Notes: generated by a model not told the origin, from the sequence alone. A stretch of DNA of 64,000 nt from Porticoccus hydrocarbonoclasticus MCTG13d (GCF_000744735.1 NZ_JQMM01000001.1:558001-622000); one strand, 5' to 3'. Counted from the first letter of the stretch, positions 28,240 through 39,146 are shown. Numbers and translations are program-made.

Positions 28240-29613
28240 TCATTTTCCGATGCAAAAACTGGAAAAAATTTCGCCCAGTAGATCATCCGGAGTAAATTCA
28301 CCTGTAATTTCGGCCAGGCAATGCTGGGCCAAACGCAAATCTTCAGCAAGCAACTCGCCCGCACCAGCCTCATTGAGTTGTTTTTCGCCACTACACAGGT
28401 ATTGTTGCGTACGCTGCAAGGCATCGAGGTGGCGCCGTCTGGCGGTAAAACTCCCCGTCTCGCTACCCGAATAACCCATGCACTGCTTGAGATGATCAAC
28501 CAGGTAATTCAACCCATGGTTCTGTTTGGCTGAGAGTGACACTACCGGATGCCCCTGATTCTCTGTGATGCCCACCGGAATGTCTGACGCATCTGCTTTA
28601 TTCAGGATGAAACTGATATTTTCGGCCTGCGGAAACATTCTGAAATACTCCGGCCAGTTCTCTTGTGGATCCAGTGAATAGGGTTGGCTGCTATCCACCA
28701 CAAACAGAACCCGATCCGCCTCTTCTATTGCGTGCCAGGCGCGACGGATACCTTCCTGCTCAATCGGGTCACCAGACTCGCGCAAGCCTGCCGTGTCGAT
28801 GATATGCAGCGGCATCCCATCCAGATTGATCTCTTCACGTAATAAATCCCTGGTGGTCCCCTCTATATCAGTGACTATTGCACTGTCCCTACCCGATAGT
28901 GCATTGAGTAAACTGGACTTGCCGGCATTGGGCTTACCTGCAATAACGACAGTCATACCCTCTTTCAACAGGGCACCCTGTTTTGCTTGATCAAAAACCC
29001 CATCAAGCCGGGTAACAATTTCATGTAGATCTGCGCTGACCCGGCCATCGGCCAAAAAGTCGATTTCTTCCTCGGGAAAATCAATAGCCGCTTCCACATA
29101 AACCCGCAGAGCGGTCAATGCCTCCAGTAATTGGTGAATCCTTGTGGAAAAAGCCCCCTGTAAAGAGCGGACTGCACAACGGGCAGCCTGCACTGAGGTG
29201 GCATCTATAAGATCGGCAATGGCTTCGGCCTGGGTCAGATCTAGTTTGTCGTTGAGAAAAGCACGTTGTGAGAACTCGCCGGGCAAGGCTAGCCTGGCAC
29301 CCAGCTCAACGGCCCGCTGTAGCAGCATATCCATGATAACCGGACCACCATGCCCCTGCAGTTCGAGCACGTGCTCCCCGGTAAAGGAATGGGGTGCAGG
29401 AAAATAGATCGCCAGACCGCGATCAATAACCTGATGATTGCCGTCGTAAAAGTCTGTAAAAACAGCTTTGCGGGGTTCCAGACTCTTCCCAATTAACGCG
29501 TCGACAAAGGGACCCAGTGCGGCCCCCGAAATACGTATCACGCCGACCCCACCGCGGCCCGGTGGAGTCGCCACTGCGACAATAACATCCTGATCGTGAC
29601 AGGGGCTGTTCAT
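28240..29613 (-). CDS. mnmE: tRNA modification GTPase MnmE
   Basis: With MnmG it installs the carboxymethylaminomethyl group on U34 of tRNAs reading split codon boxes. The 457 residues hold the N-terminal THF-binding domain ([20 protein letters not shown]), helical domain and the inserted Ras-like G domain. The G domain shows G1 [10 protein letters not shown]2 GTTRD, G3 DTAG and G4 NKAD. The C-terminal catalytic CIGK (formylation-site Cys) ends the protein. It follows yidC on the same strand, with a terminator hairpin in between. Here it is separated from mnmG by the whole rpmH-yidC block, whereas Pseudomonas has mnmE next to mnmG. Confidence 0.97.
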   Translation of the reverse strand: MNSPCHDQDVIVAVATPPGRGGVGVIRISGAALGPFVDALIGKSLEPRKAVFTDFYDGNHQVIDRGLAIYFPAPHSFTGEHVLELQGHGGPVIMDMLLQRAVELGARLALPGEFSQRAFLNDKLDLTQAEAIADLIDATSVQAARCAVRSLQGAFSTRIHQLLEALTALRVYVEAAIDFPEEEIDFLADGRVSADLHEIVTRLDGVFDQAKQGALLKEGMTVVIAGKPNAGKSSLLNALSGRDSAIVTDIEGTTRDLLREEINLDGMPLHIIDTAGLRESGDPIEQEGIRRAWHAIEEADRVLFVVDSSQPYSLDPQENWPEYFRMFPQAENISFILNKADASDIPVGITENQGHPVVSLSAKQNHGLNYLVDHLKQCMGYSGSETGSFTARRRHLDALQRTQQYLCSGEKQLNEAGAGELLAEDLRLAQHCLAEITGEFTPDDLLGEIFSSFCIGK

Positions 29614-29621
29614 ATATCACC

Positions 29622-29644
29622 AAAAAGGCTCCCGGAGGAGCCTT
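29622..29644 (-). terminator. Terminator after yidC
   Basis: AAGGCTCC and GGAGCCTT pair as an 8-bp stem with a 4-nt loop, followed by TTT in the leftward direction. It starts 8 nt after the yidC stop and ends 9 nt before the mnmE start, so mnmE depends on read-through or a promoter within yidC. Confidence 0.85.
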
Positions 29645-29651
29645 GAAGTAT

Positions 29652-31358
29652 TTATTTCTTTTTCGCCGAAGTCGCTTCTATCTGACGGGTGATCATCCAC
29701 TGTTGAAGGATCGAAAGAAGATTGTTTACTGTCCAGTAAAGCACCAACCCGGCCGGAAAAAACATAAAGAAAAAGGTAAAGGCAATTGGCATCATTTGCA
29801 TGATTTTTGCCTGAGTAGGGTCTGGAGGCGTGGGATTCAATTTCTGTTGAATAAACATGCTGGCGCCCATGAGCAACGGCAGGATAAATAGCGGATCCTT
29901 GACCGATAAATCCTGAATCCAGAGTATCCAGGGTGCATGTCGCAACTCCACACTCTCAAACAACACCCAATAAAGCGCAATGAAAACCGGCATCTGCACC
30001 AAGATTGGCAGGCACCCACCCATGGGATTGACCTTTTCGCGTTTGTACAGGTTCATTGTCTCCTGGGAGAGTTTCTGCCGATCATCCCCGTAGAGATCCT
30101 TGAGGCGCATCATTTCTGGCTGTAAACGACGCATGTTCGCCATGGAACGATAGCTGGTAGCAGAGAGTTTATAGAATGCCGCCTTGATGAAAATGGTCAA
30201 AAGAATAATCGACCAACCCCAATTTCCTATCAATTCGTGCAACTGGTAAAGCACCCAGAACAGCGGTTTGGAAACCCACCAGAGCCAACCGTAGTCCACG
30301 GTCAAATCAAGGTAAGGGGAAATCTTTTCCAGCCTGTATTGATCCTTGGGACCAGCATAAAATTCGGCCCTGAACTCCCCGGTAGTGCCTGGTTCAACTG
30401 ATTTCTGAGGCGAAGTAAAACCGATGGCATAAAGATCCTGATTGCCAAGCTGACGCAGTGAAAAGGTGTTGGTTGTTGATTGATCCGGGATCCAGGCACT
30501 GATGAAGTAGTGTTGAATCATTGCAACCCAGCCACCTGTCAGGCTGTCCTTGAAAGGTTTTTCAGCAAGATCACCGAAATCGAGCTTTTTGTAGTTTTCT
30601 TCCGTGGTCCGCAGCGCTGCACCTACATAGGGGTTCATCCCCATTCCAGTAGCCACTTGGGGCTCATGGCTGTCGCGTTTGATCTGACCAAACAAGCCCG
30701 CCTTCCAGTTATCAGTACCCCGATTGTCGACCAAATAGCTCACCTGAATCAGATGATCGCCCCGGCTAAAGGTGAACCGTTTGGTAATGATGACGTCATT
30801 TTGCTGAAAAACCATGTCAACCTGGAGCTGGTCAGAATCTCCAGCGAGTTGATAGTCATTTTTTGCAGCCTTGAAGAGCGGGCGCCCTTCCGTGTTATCT
30901 GTTCCGTCGACGCCGATCAAGCCGCTTTGTGCAATATAAGTCGTACTGGCTGTCTGATTGAGCAGTACAAAAGGCGAGGAATCCTCTTCCAGCTCCGTCA
31001 GATGTTCTGGCAACGCTACCCGTACAATATCACCACCCCGCGTGTCAATCAGCACATTGAGCACATCTGTGGATACAGATAACAAACGGTCTGTCGTCGT
31101 TTCAGATGTTGTTGATTCAACAGGTGTCGACGTTACCGGGGAGGTATCACTTTGTAGTGCGGGTATTTCGTTATCAACAGAAACCGGTGTTACGTCACTG
31201 GGTGTTTGTGCCGTTTCCGGGGCTAAAACAGTTTCTTCAGAAACAGTACTCTGATTCTCCTGCTGAGAACTCTGAAAGGTGTCCCACTCAAGAAACAACA
31301 TATAAAGCACTACCAGCATGCCAGCTATCAGTAATGAACGTTGCCAATCCATAGTCAT
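29652..31358 (-). CDS. yidC: Membrane protein insertase YidC
   Basis: Inserts and folds inner-membrane proteins, alone or with SecYEG. ATP synthase subunits encoded in this window are classic clients. The 568 residues have an N-terminal anchor (LLIAGMLVVLYMLFLEW), a Ser/Thr-rich periplasmic linker (about 30-95), the large P1 periplasmic domain, and the five-helix Oxa1 core from about residue 350. The core includes MGGCLPILVQMPVFIALYWV near residue 460, and the tail is basic. ATG 31358 directly abuts the yidD stop; a second ATG two codons on is equally possible. Length compares with 548 in E. coli. Confidence 0.97.
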   Translation of the reverse strand: MTMDWQRSLLIAGMLVVLYMLFLEWDTFQSSQQENQSTVSEETVLAPETAQTPSDVTPVSVDNEIPALQSDTSPVTSTPVESTTSETTTDRLLSVSTDVLNVLIDTRGGDIVRVALPEHLTELEEDSSPFVLLNQTASTTYIAQSGLIGVDGTDNTEGRPLFKAAKNDYQLAGDSDQLQVDMVFQQNDVIITKRFTFSRGDHLIQVSYLVDNRGTDNWKAGLFGQIKRDSHEPQVATGMGMNPYVGAALRTTEENYKKLDFGDLAEKPFKDSLTGGWVAMIQHYFISAWIPDQSTTNTFSLRQLGNQDLYAIGFTSPQKSVEPGTTGEFRAEFYAGPKDQYRLEKISPYLDLTVDYGWLWWVSKPLFWVLYQLHELIGNWGWSIILLTIFIKAAFYKLSATSYRSMANMRRLQPEMMRLKDLYGDDRQKLSQETMNLYKREKVNPMGGCLPILVQMPVFIALYWVLFESVELRHAPWILWIQDLSVKDPLFILPLLMGASMFIQQKLNPTPPDPTQAKIMQMMPIAFTFFFMFFPAGLVLYWTVNNLLSILQQWMITRQIEATSAKKK

Positions 31359-31589
31359 TTAACTCTTTTCTTTTTCAGATTGCGGTACGGGATCATAGCC
31401 ACCCGCATGAAAGGGGTGACACTTTAACAGACGCTGAAACCCAAGGTAGACCCCCTTTGAAATACCATGCACTTTGATGGCCTCTTCTGCATAGCAGGAA
31501 CAACTGGGATAAAATCGACAGTTTTTTCCCAACAGAGGGCTTATCAGGTACTGATAGCCCTTCAGCATAGCCAACAATAATGAACGCAT
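31359..31589 (-). CDS. yidD: Membrane protein insertion efficiency factor YidD
   Basis: Small membrane-associated protein that aids YidC-dependent insertion. The 76 residues contain the conserved cysteine-rich core [14 protein letters not shown] near residue 24 and the [13 protein letters not shown] stretch near residue 57, which define the family. The N-terminus is an amphipathic helix. It lies 2 nt after rnpA and ends directly before yidC, in the conserved order rpmH-rnpA-yidD-yidC. Confidence 0.95.
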   Translation of the reverse strand: MRSLLLAMLKGYQYLISPLLGKNCRFYPSCSCYAEEAIKVHGISKGVYLGFQRLLKCHPFHAGGYDPVPQSEKEKS

Positions 31590-31591
31590 GA

Positions 31592-31957
31592 TTACTGTTC
31601 TGCCTGAAGCTTTCGTGATAACCGACGCCAGCTGTTTTCCAGCAGGTCGGTTTGTTCCCTGGGTGTCAAACGATCCATACCCTGACGTGCCAGAAATACG
31701 ATATCAAGGGAGTCAAGGAGGCTTTGAGAGTGACGAAAGGTTTCACGAACAACTCGCTTTACACGATTGCGATCTACTGATCGACGAATGTTTTTTTTTG
31801 CTACCACGAGACCGAGACGTGGCTGGCAAAGCCCGTTGGGCTTGGCCAGCAATAAAAGGTTGGGATGTGCTACTTTGTAACAGGTATCAGAAAAAACAGC
31901 CTGGTAAGCCCGGGCTGTTAATAGACGCTTGTTTCTGCCAAAAGAACTCTCGGGCAC
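31592..31957 (-). CDS. rnpA: Ribonuclease P protein component
   Basis: Protein subunit of RNase P, which matures tRNA 5' ends with the catalytic RNA. With a GTG start at 31957 the protein has 121 residues (E. coli 119). AGGG lies 8 nt upstream and the protein begins [19 protein letters not shown], which aligns with the family. The RNR signature [19 protein letters not shown] near residue 55 is intact. The frame remains open well upstream through rpmH, but that is an overlapping reading of the ribosomal protein gene. It lies 26 nt after rpmH. Confidence 0.95.
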   Translation of the reverse strand: MPESSFGRNKRLLTARAYQAVFSDTCYKVAHPNLLLLAKPNGLCQPRLGLVVAKKNIRRSVDRNRVKRVVRETFRHSQSLLDSLDIVFLARQGMDRLTPREQTDLLENSWRRLSRKLQAEQ

Positions 31958-31983
31958 AGGACTGCCCTGGTCGAGGGTAACAA

Positions 31984-32118
31984 TCAGGCGGCCAGACGCT
32001 TCCGGCCCTTGGCCCGGCGACGGTTTATTAGCTGGCGACCATTTTTTGTTGCCATGCGTGCACGAAATCCGTGGGTACGCTTGCGCTTTAATACACTGGG
32101 CTGGAATGTTCTTTTCAT
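31984..32118 (-). CDS. rpmH: 50S ribosomal protein L34
   Basis: A 44-residue, very basic ribosomal protein, complete from [19 protein letters not shown] to KGRKRLAA. All hallmark residues are present and the length is usual (E. coli 46). ATG 32118 has AAGGAAG 7 nt upstream. It heads the rpmH-rnpA-yidD-yidC run and has a clear promoter at 32163-32191. Here it faces mnmG across oriC instead of dnaA. Confidence 0.98.
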   Translation of the reverse strand: MKRTFQPSVLKRKRTHGFRARMATKNGRQLINRRRAKGRKRLAA

Positions 32119-32162
32119 GGCGTACTTCCTTAAGCTGGCCTGTTACCTTCAAAGGGCGGGGG

Positions 32163-32191
32163 ATTTTAAAGAATATCCGGTGCCAGATCAA
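32163..32191 (-). promoter_or_regulatory. Promoter of rpmH operon
   Basis: On the minus strand TTGATC (32186-32191), a 17-bp spacer and TAAAAT (32163-32168) make a good sigma-70 promoter. The start point would be about 38 nt before the rpmH ATG. Confidence 0.75.
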
Positions 32192-32232
32192 TCAAAGATC
32201 TTTACCCGCAAGCAAATAACCCAGAAGTAAAC

Positions 32233-32561
32233 TTACCCACAGGCTGACCAGTGGTTCAAACCCGGTTATCCACATCTGTGTTAAAACTGTGGGTAACTCA
32301 CGGGAAAATTAGGTGGATTACCTATGAACGGAATTGTGGATAACTCATTATAAATAACGCCTGTGCACAACTGGCATCTTCACCCACAGGTTACACAAAG
32401 CAAAGGGGTCCTCTAAAAGCAACTTACTAAGTGTTTTTAATAGACTGTAAGTTATTGATAATAAAATAATATTCGAATATAACCACAGATTAACCATTGT
32501 ATATATATAACTACTATTTATTAATATCTATATAAAGAATATATATTTGATCTATTTTTAT
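32233..32561. other. oriC: Putative chromosomal replication origin oriC
   Basis: DnaA boxes: TTACCCACA 32233-32241 (one mismatch), TTATCCACA 32266-32274 (perfect), TTACCCACA on the minus strand 32288-32296, and TTATCCACA on the minus strand 32335-32343 (perfect). From about 32440 the sequence becomes extremely AT-rich up to 32561. It ends in GATCTATTTTTAT (32549-32561), which fits the E. coli 13-mer opening consensus GATCTNTTNTTTT with one mismatch. The order mnmG, AT-rich element, DnaA boxes is that of E. coli oriC. Flanking genes diverge from here, so both replichores begin co-directionally with transcription. Confidence 0.82.
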
Positions 32562-32635
32562 AATTGCCTGATGTTCGACTGAACACAGACCCTGAAGCGG
32601 GGGAAACTGTGTGGAGTATGGAAACAACGAAACGG

Positions 32636-32663
32636 TTAATTTATAGGCAATTTACTTTATACT
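32636..32663 (+). promoter_or_regulatory. Candidate promoter of mnmG
   Basis: TTAATT (32636-32641), a 16-bp spacer and TATACT (32658-32663) lie about 40 bp before the mnmG start, beside the AT-rich edge of oriC. Transcription from here would help origin opening, as known for gidA (mnmG) in E. coli. Confidence 0.45.
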
Positions 32664-32704
32664 CCCCGCCCTTGCTTAAAAAACCAGAGAATAGTCTTTT
32701 GCCC

Positions 32705-34597
32705 ATGTATTACCCGGAAAAGTTCGATGTCATTGTTATTGGTGGCGGCCATGCTGGTACCGAAGCCAGCCTGGCTGCGGCTCGAATGGGCTGTAAGACT
32801 CTTTTGCTCACACATAACATTGAAACATTAGGACAGATGTCCTGTAACCCGGCGATTGGGGGGATCGGCAAAAGTCACCTGGTAAAGGAGGTAGATGCCC
32901 TGGGTGGTGTCATGGCCCGTGCAACGGATCTCAGCGGTATTCAGTTCCGAACGCTCAATGCCCGAAAAGGTCCCGCTGTCAGGGCAACCAGAGCCCAGGC
33001 AGACCGTATTTTATACAAGGCAGCTGTCCGACAGGTTCTGGAGAACCAGCCCAATTTGTGGATTTTCCAGCAGGCAGCTGAAGATCTGACTATGTCCGGC
33101 ACCCGGGTGAGTGGTGTGGTGACGCAGATGGGGTTGCGTTTTGAGGCGAAAACCCTTGTTTTGACAGCGGGCACTTTCCTTGCCGGGAAAATTCATATCG
33201 GGCTGGAAAACTATGCCGGAGGGCGGGCTGGGGATCCTCCTGCAATGGGGTTGGCGGCAAAGCTCCGGGAATTACCCCTGCGGGTCGACCGGTTAAAGAC
33301 CGGCACGCCGCCAAGAATCGATGCGCGAAGCGTCAATCTTGAGGGGCTGCAGGTCCAGTGGGGCGATACGCCGGAGCCTGTCATGTCATTTCTCGGGGAT
33401 ACCTCCCAGCACCCGCAGCAAACCTGTTGTTACATTACCTACACCAACGAGCGCACCCATGAAATTATTCGTGGTGGAATGGATCGCTCACCGATGTATA
33501 CCGGTTTAATTGAGGGTGTTGGCCCCCGGTACTGCCCTTCCATCGAAGACAAGGTAGTCCGTTTTGCCGACAAGCAAAGTCATCAGATATTCATCGAACC
33601 AGAGGGGCTGACAACCCATGAGCTCTACCCCAATGGTATTTCAACCAGTCTGCCTTTTGATGTCCAGATGGAGCTGGTTCGCTCAATAGCCGGCTTTGAA
33701 AACGCGCATATAACCCGACCTGGTTATGCCATTGAGTACGACTATTTCAATCCGCAGGATTTGCAGTACTCACTGGAGAGCAAACATATTGACGGGTTAT
33801 TCTTTGCTGGACAGATTAACGGTACGACGGGTTATGAAGAAGCTGCCGCTCAGGGCTTACTGGCTGGTTTGAATGCCGGCCTACAGAGTCGCGAAATGGC
33901 GCCATGGTGTCCCCGACGCGATGAAGCCTACATTGGCGTGTTGGTCGATGACCTGATCACCATGGGGACGCACGAACCCTACCGGATGTTTACCAGTCGC
34001 GCTGAATACCGACTGTTGTTGCGGCAGGACAATGCGGACATGCGGCTCACCGAAAAAGGGCGGGAGTTGGGATTGGTTGATGATCAGCGCTGGCAGCGCT
34101 TCTGTGAAAAAAGTGAAGCGGTAGCACAGGAGCAGCAGCGATTGAAGAGTTGCTGGATCCAGCCAGGCAGCCCCCAGGCAGCAATGATTGCAAAAAAAAC
34201 CGGCTCTGTGCCAATGCATGAATACAGTCTTTTCGAGCTATTGAAACGGCCGGAACTGCATTACGACGATATTCAATCACTGGAGAAAGCGCCATTGCAC
34301 ATTGCCGGGGAGGTGGCGGAACAGGTAGAAATAGATGCCAAGTATGCCGGTTATATCGCACGCCAGCAGGAAGAAATTGCTCGCATGCAGCGCCAGGAAA
34401 ATACCCCGATACCTGCCGATTTTGACTTCAGTGCAGTCAAGGGGTTGTCCAATGAGGTGAAACAGAAACTGATGGTGGCGCGCCCGGATACCCTGTCGAG
34501 GGCTTCGCGCATACCGGGTGTTACACCAGCGGCAATATCCCTGCTACTGATCTATCTCAAGCGAAAATCCATGGTTGAAAAGAAGATCGCTTCCTAG
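32705..34597 (+). CDS. mnmG: tRNA uridine-5-carboxymethylaminomethyl modification enzyme MnmG
   Basis: FAD protein that works with MnmE on U34 of tRNA. With ATG 32705 the protein is 630 residues (E. coli 629) and starts [18 protein letters not shown], with the dinucleotide-binding glycines at once. The family signatures [20 protein letters not shown] and [20 protein letters not shown] near residue 370 are intact. An open frame extends 47 codons upstream but contains only promoter and oriC-edge sequence. Ribosome site is weak. rsmG begins at the next base after the stop. Confidence 0.97.
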   Translation: MYYPEKFDVIVIGGGHAGTEASLAAARMGCKTLLLTHNIETLGQMSCNPAIGGIGKSHLVKEVDALGGVMARATDLSGIQFRTLNARKGPAVRATRAQADRILYKAAVRQVLENQPNLWIFQQAAEDLTMSGTRVSGVVTQMGLRFEAKTLVLTAGTFLAGKIHIGLENYAGGRAGDPPAMGLAAKLRELPLRVDRLKTGTPPRIDARSVNLEGLQVQWGDTPEPVMSFLGDTSQHPQQTCCYITYTNERTHEIIRGGMDRSPMYTGLIEGVGPRYCPSIEDKVVRFADKQSHQIFIEPEGLTTHELYPNGISTSLPFDVQMELVRSIAGFENAHITRPGYAIEYDYFNPQDLQYSLESKHIDGLFFAGQINGTTGYEEAAAQGLLAGLNAGLQSREMAPWCPRRDEAYIGVLVDDLITMGTHEPYRMFTSRAEYRLLLRQDNADMRLTEKGRELGLVDDQRWQRFCEKSEAVAQEQQRLKSCWIQPGSPQAAMIAKKTGSVPMHEYSLFELLKRPELHYDDIQSLEKAPLHIAGEVAEQVEIDAKYAGYIARQQEEIARMQRQENTPIPADFDFSAVKGLSNEVKQKLMVARPDTLSRASRIPGVTPAAISLLLIYLKRKSMVEKKIAS

Positions 34598-35224
34598 ATG
34601 CCGGGTCGGGAACAAATACTTCGGGATGGGCTGGAAACTCTGGGTTTACCCCTGGCGGATGAGCAGATCCATACACTTTTTGCATACCTGGCGTTATTAC
34701 AACAATGGAATCACGCTTATAATTTGACCGCGATCCGCGACCCCGTAATGATGGTTACCCATCATTTACTGGATAGCCTCAGTATAGCGACGCGAGTAAA
34801 GGGAATGCGTATCATTGATGTGGGGACAGGTCCGGGTTTGCCCGGTATACCGCTCGCAATTTGCTTCCCGGAACGCCAGTTCACTCTGCTCGATAGCAAT
34901 GGCAAGAAAACCCGCTTTCTCTTTCAGGTAAAAACCACGCTCGGTTTGGGCAATGTGCAGCAACTGCAGTCTCGAGCAGAAGCCTATCGCCCGGAACAAC
35001 CCTTCGATGCCGTCATCAGTCGTGCATTTACCAGTCTGGCAGTTATGACCGAGACTTGTGAGCACCTGTTATCAAAGCATGGGCGTTTCTATGCCATGAA
35101 AGGGCAATTTCCAGAGCAGGAGTTGAGCGAGCTTCCAAAACACTATAATGTCGTCGACACACACCGGCTTGTTGTTCCCGGTATTGAAGGTCATCGGCAC
35201 CTGATAGAAATTGCGCCCGCCTGA
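34598..35224 (+). CDS. rsmG: 16S rRNA (guanine-527-N7)-methyltransferase
   Basis: Methylates G527 of 16S rRNA using S-adenosylmethionine; loss gives low-level streptomycin resistance in several species. The 208 residues match E. coli RsmG (207). The AdoMet site IIDVGTGPGLPGIPLAI near residue 70 and the upstream HHLLDSLS are typical. ATG 34598 follows the mnmG stop with no gap, indicating coupled translation. parA starts 10 nt after its stop. Confidence 0.96.
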   Translation: MPGREQILRDGLETLGLPLADEQIHTLFAYLALLQQWNHAYNLTAIRDPVMMVTHHLLDSLSIATRVKGMRIIDVGTGPGLPGIPLAICFPERQFTLLDSNGKKTRFLFQVKTTLGLGNVQQLQSRAEAYRPEQPFDAVISRAFTSLAVMTETCEHLLSKHGRFYAMKGQFPEQELSELPKHYNVVDTHRLVVPGIEGHRHLIEIAPA

Positions 35225-35234
35225 GGACATTGCT

Positions 35235-36029
35235 TTGAGTCAAACATTTGCCATTGCCAACCAGAAGGGTGGCGTGGGGAAAACCACCACCAGTGTAAAT
35301 CTGGCGGCCTCATTGGCCAGCTACAACAAGCGTATCCTGCTGGTGGATATGGATCCCCAGGGTAATGCCACCATGGGCTGCGGTATCGAAAAAAGTCAGC
35401 TGAAAATAACCATCCTTGATGTGCTGACCGGCGACATCAAAACAGAAGATGCACTGCAGCGCTGTGAGACAGGCAACTTTGATCTGTTACCAGCCAATGG
35501 TGATCTCACAGCAGCCGAAGTGGAATTGCTTCGAGTGAACAATAAAGAGAGCCGGTTGCGGCATGCACTGGCCAGAGTGAAAAGCAGTTACGATTACATC
35601 GTCATCGATTGTCCCCCATCACTCAGTATGTTGACAGTTAACTCGCTGGTGGCCTGTGATGGTGTCATCATACCCATGCAGTGTGAATACTATGCCCTGG
35701 AGGGATTATCGGCGTTGATGACGACGATCGGGAGGATAGGGAAATTCCTCAATCCAAAACTGCAGGTTGAGGGTATCCTGCGGACCATGTACGACCCCAG
35801 AAATAGTTTGACCAACGAGGTTACCGCGCAGTTGCGAAGGCACTTTGGCGACAAAATCTACCGTATCGCCATCCCGCGCAATGTCCGACTGGCTGAAGCA
35901 CCCAGCTACGGCCAGCCGGCTCTCAGTTATGACAAACATTCCAAAGGTGCACTTGCTTACCTAGGACTGGCAGGGGAAATCATTCGCAGAGGCAAATCGG
36001 CGAGAGTACAGATTGACAGAGCAGGTTAA
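35235..36029 (+). CDS. parA: Chromosome partitioning ATPase ParA (Soj)
   Basis: Walker-type ATPase whose nucleoid-bound gradient moves ParB-parS complexes apart. The 264 residues carry the deviant Walker A KGGVGKTTTSVNLAASLA near residue 10, Walker A' LLVDMDPQGNAT, and Walker B DYIVIDCPPSLSMLT. The start is TTG at 35235 with GAGG 8 nt upstream, giving MSQTFAIANQKGG as in Pseudomonas. An upstream TTG eight codons earlier overlaps rsmG and lacks a ribosome site. It lies 10 nt after rsmG and 4 nt before parB. Confidence 0.96.
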   Translation: MSQTFAIANQKGGVGKTTTSVNLAASLASYNKRILLVDMDPQGNATMGCGIEKSQLKITILDVLTGDIKTEDALQRCETGNFDLLPANGDLTAAEVELLRVNNKESRLRHALARVKSSYDYIVIDCPPSLSMLTVNSLVACDGVIIPMQCEYYALEGLSALMTTIGRIGKFLNPKLQVEGILRTMYDPRNSLTNEVTAQLRRHFGDKIYRIAIPRNVRLAEAPSYGQPALSYDKHSKGALAYLGLAGEIIRRGKSARVQIDRAG

Positions 36030-36033
36030 CGTT

Positions 36034-36900
36034 ATGGTCAGAAGAAAAGGTTTGGGGCGGGGCCTGGATGCACTGTTAGGTGTTGAGGGTGACGAGGAGG
36101 CTTCAACTTCTCAGCACGTGCCGGAAGGCGATCACCTGAGAGAATTACCCCTGGAGTTTATGACTCGTGGCAAATATCAGCCACGTCGAGATATGCACCC
36201 TGAAGCACTGGAGGAGCTTGCCAATTCCATTCGTGCGCAGGGGGTTATGCAACCCATTGTAGTGCGAGCCATTGGTGCCGACAGCTATGAGATCATTGCC
36301 GGAGAGCGCCGCTGGAGAGCGGCCCAACAGGTTGGCCTGGATACCATACCCGCGCTGATCAGGAATGTATCAGACGAAGCTGCCATTGCGATGGCGTTGA
36401 TTGAAAATATTCAACGTGAAGATCTCAATGCAATGGAGGAGGCCCAGGCACTCACTCGTTTGCAACAGGAGTTTGGTCTCACCCAGCAACAGGTGTCGGA
36501 TGCGGTTGGCAAACCTCGCAGTACAGTAGCGAACATCATGCGCCTGATGAGTCTCGAGGAAGATGTACAAAAACTGCTTGAGCACGGTGACCTTGAGGCC
36601 GGCCATGCCAAGGCCCTGCTTGGATTGTCGGGTCTCATGCAGGCTGAGGTGGCCAGAACGGCCGTGGTAAAAGGCTTGACTGTCCGGCAAACGGAAGCAT
36701 TGGTGAGAAAAATGCTCCAACCGCCAGCCGAGAAAGAGAAACAAAAAGAAAATAGTGATATCAGAGTGTTGCAGGACAAACTGTCAGAGCAAATCGGTGT
36801 CCCCGTACTGATTGAACATTCAGCCAAAGGTAAGGGAAAACTAACCCTTAAATACAACAGTCTGGATGAACTGGAAGGCATTCTTGAACACATAAAATAA
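36034..36900 (+). CDS. parB: Chromosome partitioning protein ParB (Spo0J)
   Basis: CTP-dependent clamp that loads at parS and spreads to form the segregation complex. The 288 residues begin with the N-terminal ParA-activating basic stretch (VRRKGLGRGLDALLG). The ParB/Srx domain follows with GERRWRAAQ near residue 90 and ENIQREDLN near residue 122, then a helix-turn-helix with GKPRSTVANIMRLM near 160, and a C-terminal dimerisation domain. Its target parS sites are both in recF, about 12 kb away across oriC. ATG 36034 is favoured over an upstream TTG that overlaps parA. Confidence 0.96.
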   Translation: MVRRKGLGRGLDALLGVEGDEEASTSQHVPEGDHLRELPLEFMTRGKYQPRRDMHPEALEELANSIRAQGVMQPIVVRAIGADSYEIIAGERRWRAAQQVGLDTIPALIRNVSDEAAIAMALIENIQREDLNAMEEAQALTRLQQEFGLTQQQVSDAVGKPRSTVANIMRLMSLEEDVQKLLEHGDLEAGHAKALLGLSGLMQAEVARTAVVKGLTVRQTEALVRKMLQPPAEKEKQKENSDIRVLQDKLSEQIGVPVLIEHSAKGKGKLTLKYNSLDELEGILEHIK

Positions 36901-36977
36901 AGTCATGCTATAAGCGGCATCAATGGTGGCTATTTATTCCACAGCCCGCCAAAACTTACTTCGATGGCAAAGTTTAG

Positions 36978-37006
36978 TTGAATCTGCAACTTGTACTACC
37001 TATAAT
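36978..37006 (+). promoter_or_regulatory. Promoter of the atp operon
   Basis: TTGAAT (36978-36983), exactly 17 bp, then a perfect TATAAT (37001-37006). Transcription would start near 37013, about 55 nt before atpI. Confidence 0.8.
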
Positions 37007-37068
37007 TGCCGCCCGTTTGGGTTGGCAAAATTGTCAGCTCGAACGAAAAGCACGGATGGGGGGAGGTA

Positions 37069-37455
37069 GTGAAAAAGGCTACCATTAAATCTCCGCCGGT
37101 AGCTCGAATAGCGCTGGTTCAACTGATGGTTTTATTGGTTGTGGCGTTGGCCTTACTACCGGTTGATAGAGTACTGTGCTGGTCCTTGCTGATTGGTGGG
37201 GTAATTCAGATAGGCCCGCAAGCCTATTTTACCCGACAGACCTTTCGCTATATGGGAGCCAGGCAGACCCCGAGAATAATACGTGCCATATACAGGGGAG
37301 AGACGGGCAAGTTATTGCTCACGGTTGTGTTGTTTGGTCTGACATTTGGTTATGTCTCGCCAGTCAGTCTACCCGGCGTTTTTCTCGGTTATGGTGCCAT
37401 GATAATTGTGCAGTGGTTTTGCGCGGCACGGATATTAAGTCAATCGAGCAATTAG
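37069..37455 (+). CDS. atpI: ATP synthase protein I
   Basis: Small membrane protein encoded at the head of the ATP synthase operon; thought to help assembly of the c-ring or magnesium uptake, not a core subunit. With GTG 37069 it has 128 residues and four membrane segments (about 13-33, 35-53, 75-95, 97-118). GGGGGA lies just upstream. An in-frame TTG at 37006 sits within the promoter -10 and is excluded. Sequence resembles proteobacterial AtpI (IQIGPQAYFTRQTFRYMGAR), but such proteins diverge quickly. Confidence 0.85.
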   Translation: MKKATIKSPPVARIALVQLMVLLVVALALLPVDRVLCWSLLIGGVIQIGPQAYFTRQTFRYMGARQTPRIIRAIYRGETGKLLLTVVLFGLTFGYVSPVSLPGVFLGYGAMIIVQWFCAARILSQSSN

Positions 37456-37470
37456 ACCTCGCTGGTTTGA

Positions 37471-38343
<873 letters not shown>

Positions 38344-38375
38344 TTTACTTTTAACTTTACTACTACAGTCATTAG

Positions 38376-38615
<240 letters not shown>

Positions 38616-38663
38616 GCAACAACAACCCGATTCTTTTTTTAACCCTAGGAACGAGGTGTTGGC

Positions 38664-39134
38664 GTGAATATTAACCTGACCCTATTCGGGCAGCTGGTTT
38701 CTTTTCTGTTCTTTGTGTGGTTCTGCAAAAAATTTGTATGGACAGCCATTATCAATGCAATGGAAGAACGGCAGAAGAAAATAGCCGATGGCTTGGATGC
38801 AGCAGATCGCGCATCGCGCGATCTGGAGCTGGCCCAAGAAAGAGCCACCGAACGGCTCAAGGAAGCCAAGCAAGAAGCGGCATCCATACTTGAGCAAGCA
38901 AATAAGCGTGCTAACCAGATAGTCGGTGAAGCCAAGGAGCAGGCCCGGGCCGAAGGTGATCGTCTCAAAGCAGCAGCTCAGGCAGAAATCGAACAGGACG
39001 TTAACCGCGCGAAAGAAGAGCTTCGCAAAAGGGTTGCCGTACTTGCTTTGGCTGGTGCTGAAAAAATCTTGCAGGCAAATATCGATGAAAGTGCAAACCG
39101 TGCACTGGTCGATAAACTTGCAGCAGAGCTGTAA
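38664..39134 (+). CDS. atpF: ATP synthase Fo subunit b
   Basis: Peripheral stalk subunit linking Fo to F1. The 156 residues (E. coli 156) have one N-terminal membrane helix ([20 protein letters not shown]) and then a long charged coiled coil to the end. The start is a GTG at 38664 giving [11 protein letters not shown], which aligns exactly with E. coli. It lies 48 nt after atpE. Confidence 0.97.
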   Translation: MNINLTLFGQLVSFLFFVWFCKKFVWTAIINAMEERQKKIADGLDAADRASRDLELAQERATERLKEAKQEAASILEQANKRANQIVGEAKEQARAEGDRLKAAAQAEIEQDVNRAKEELRKRVAVLALAGAEKILQANIDESANRALVDKLAAEL

Positions 39135-39146
39135 CCGAGGTTAAAC

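Noticed and set aside
31958-32191. Longer RnpA with about 78 extra N-terminal residues
   Set aside because: It overlaps rpmH and its promoter in another frame; the GTG at 31957 gives the normal family length and alignment.
32564-32704. Longer MnmG N-terminus of 47 residues
   Set aside because: It would translate the promoter and oriC edge; [15 protein letters not shown] matches the family start.
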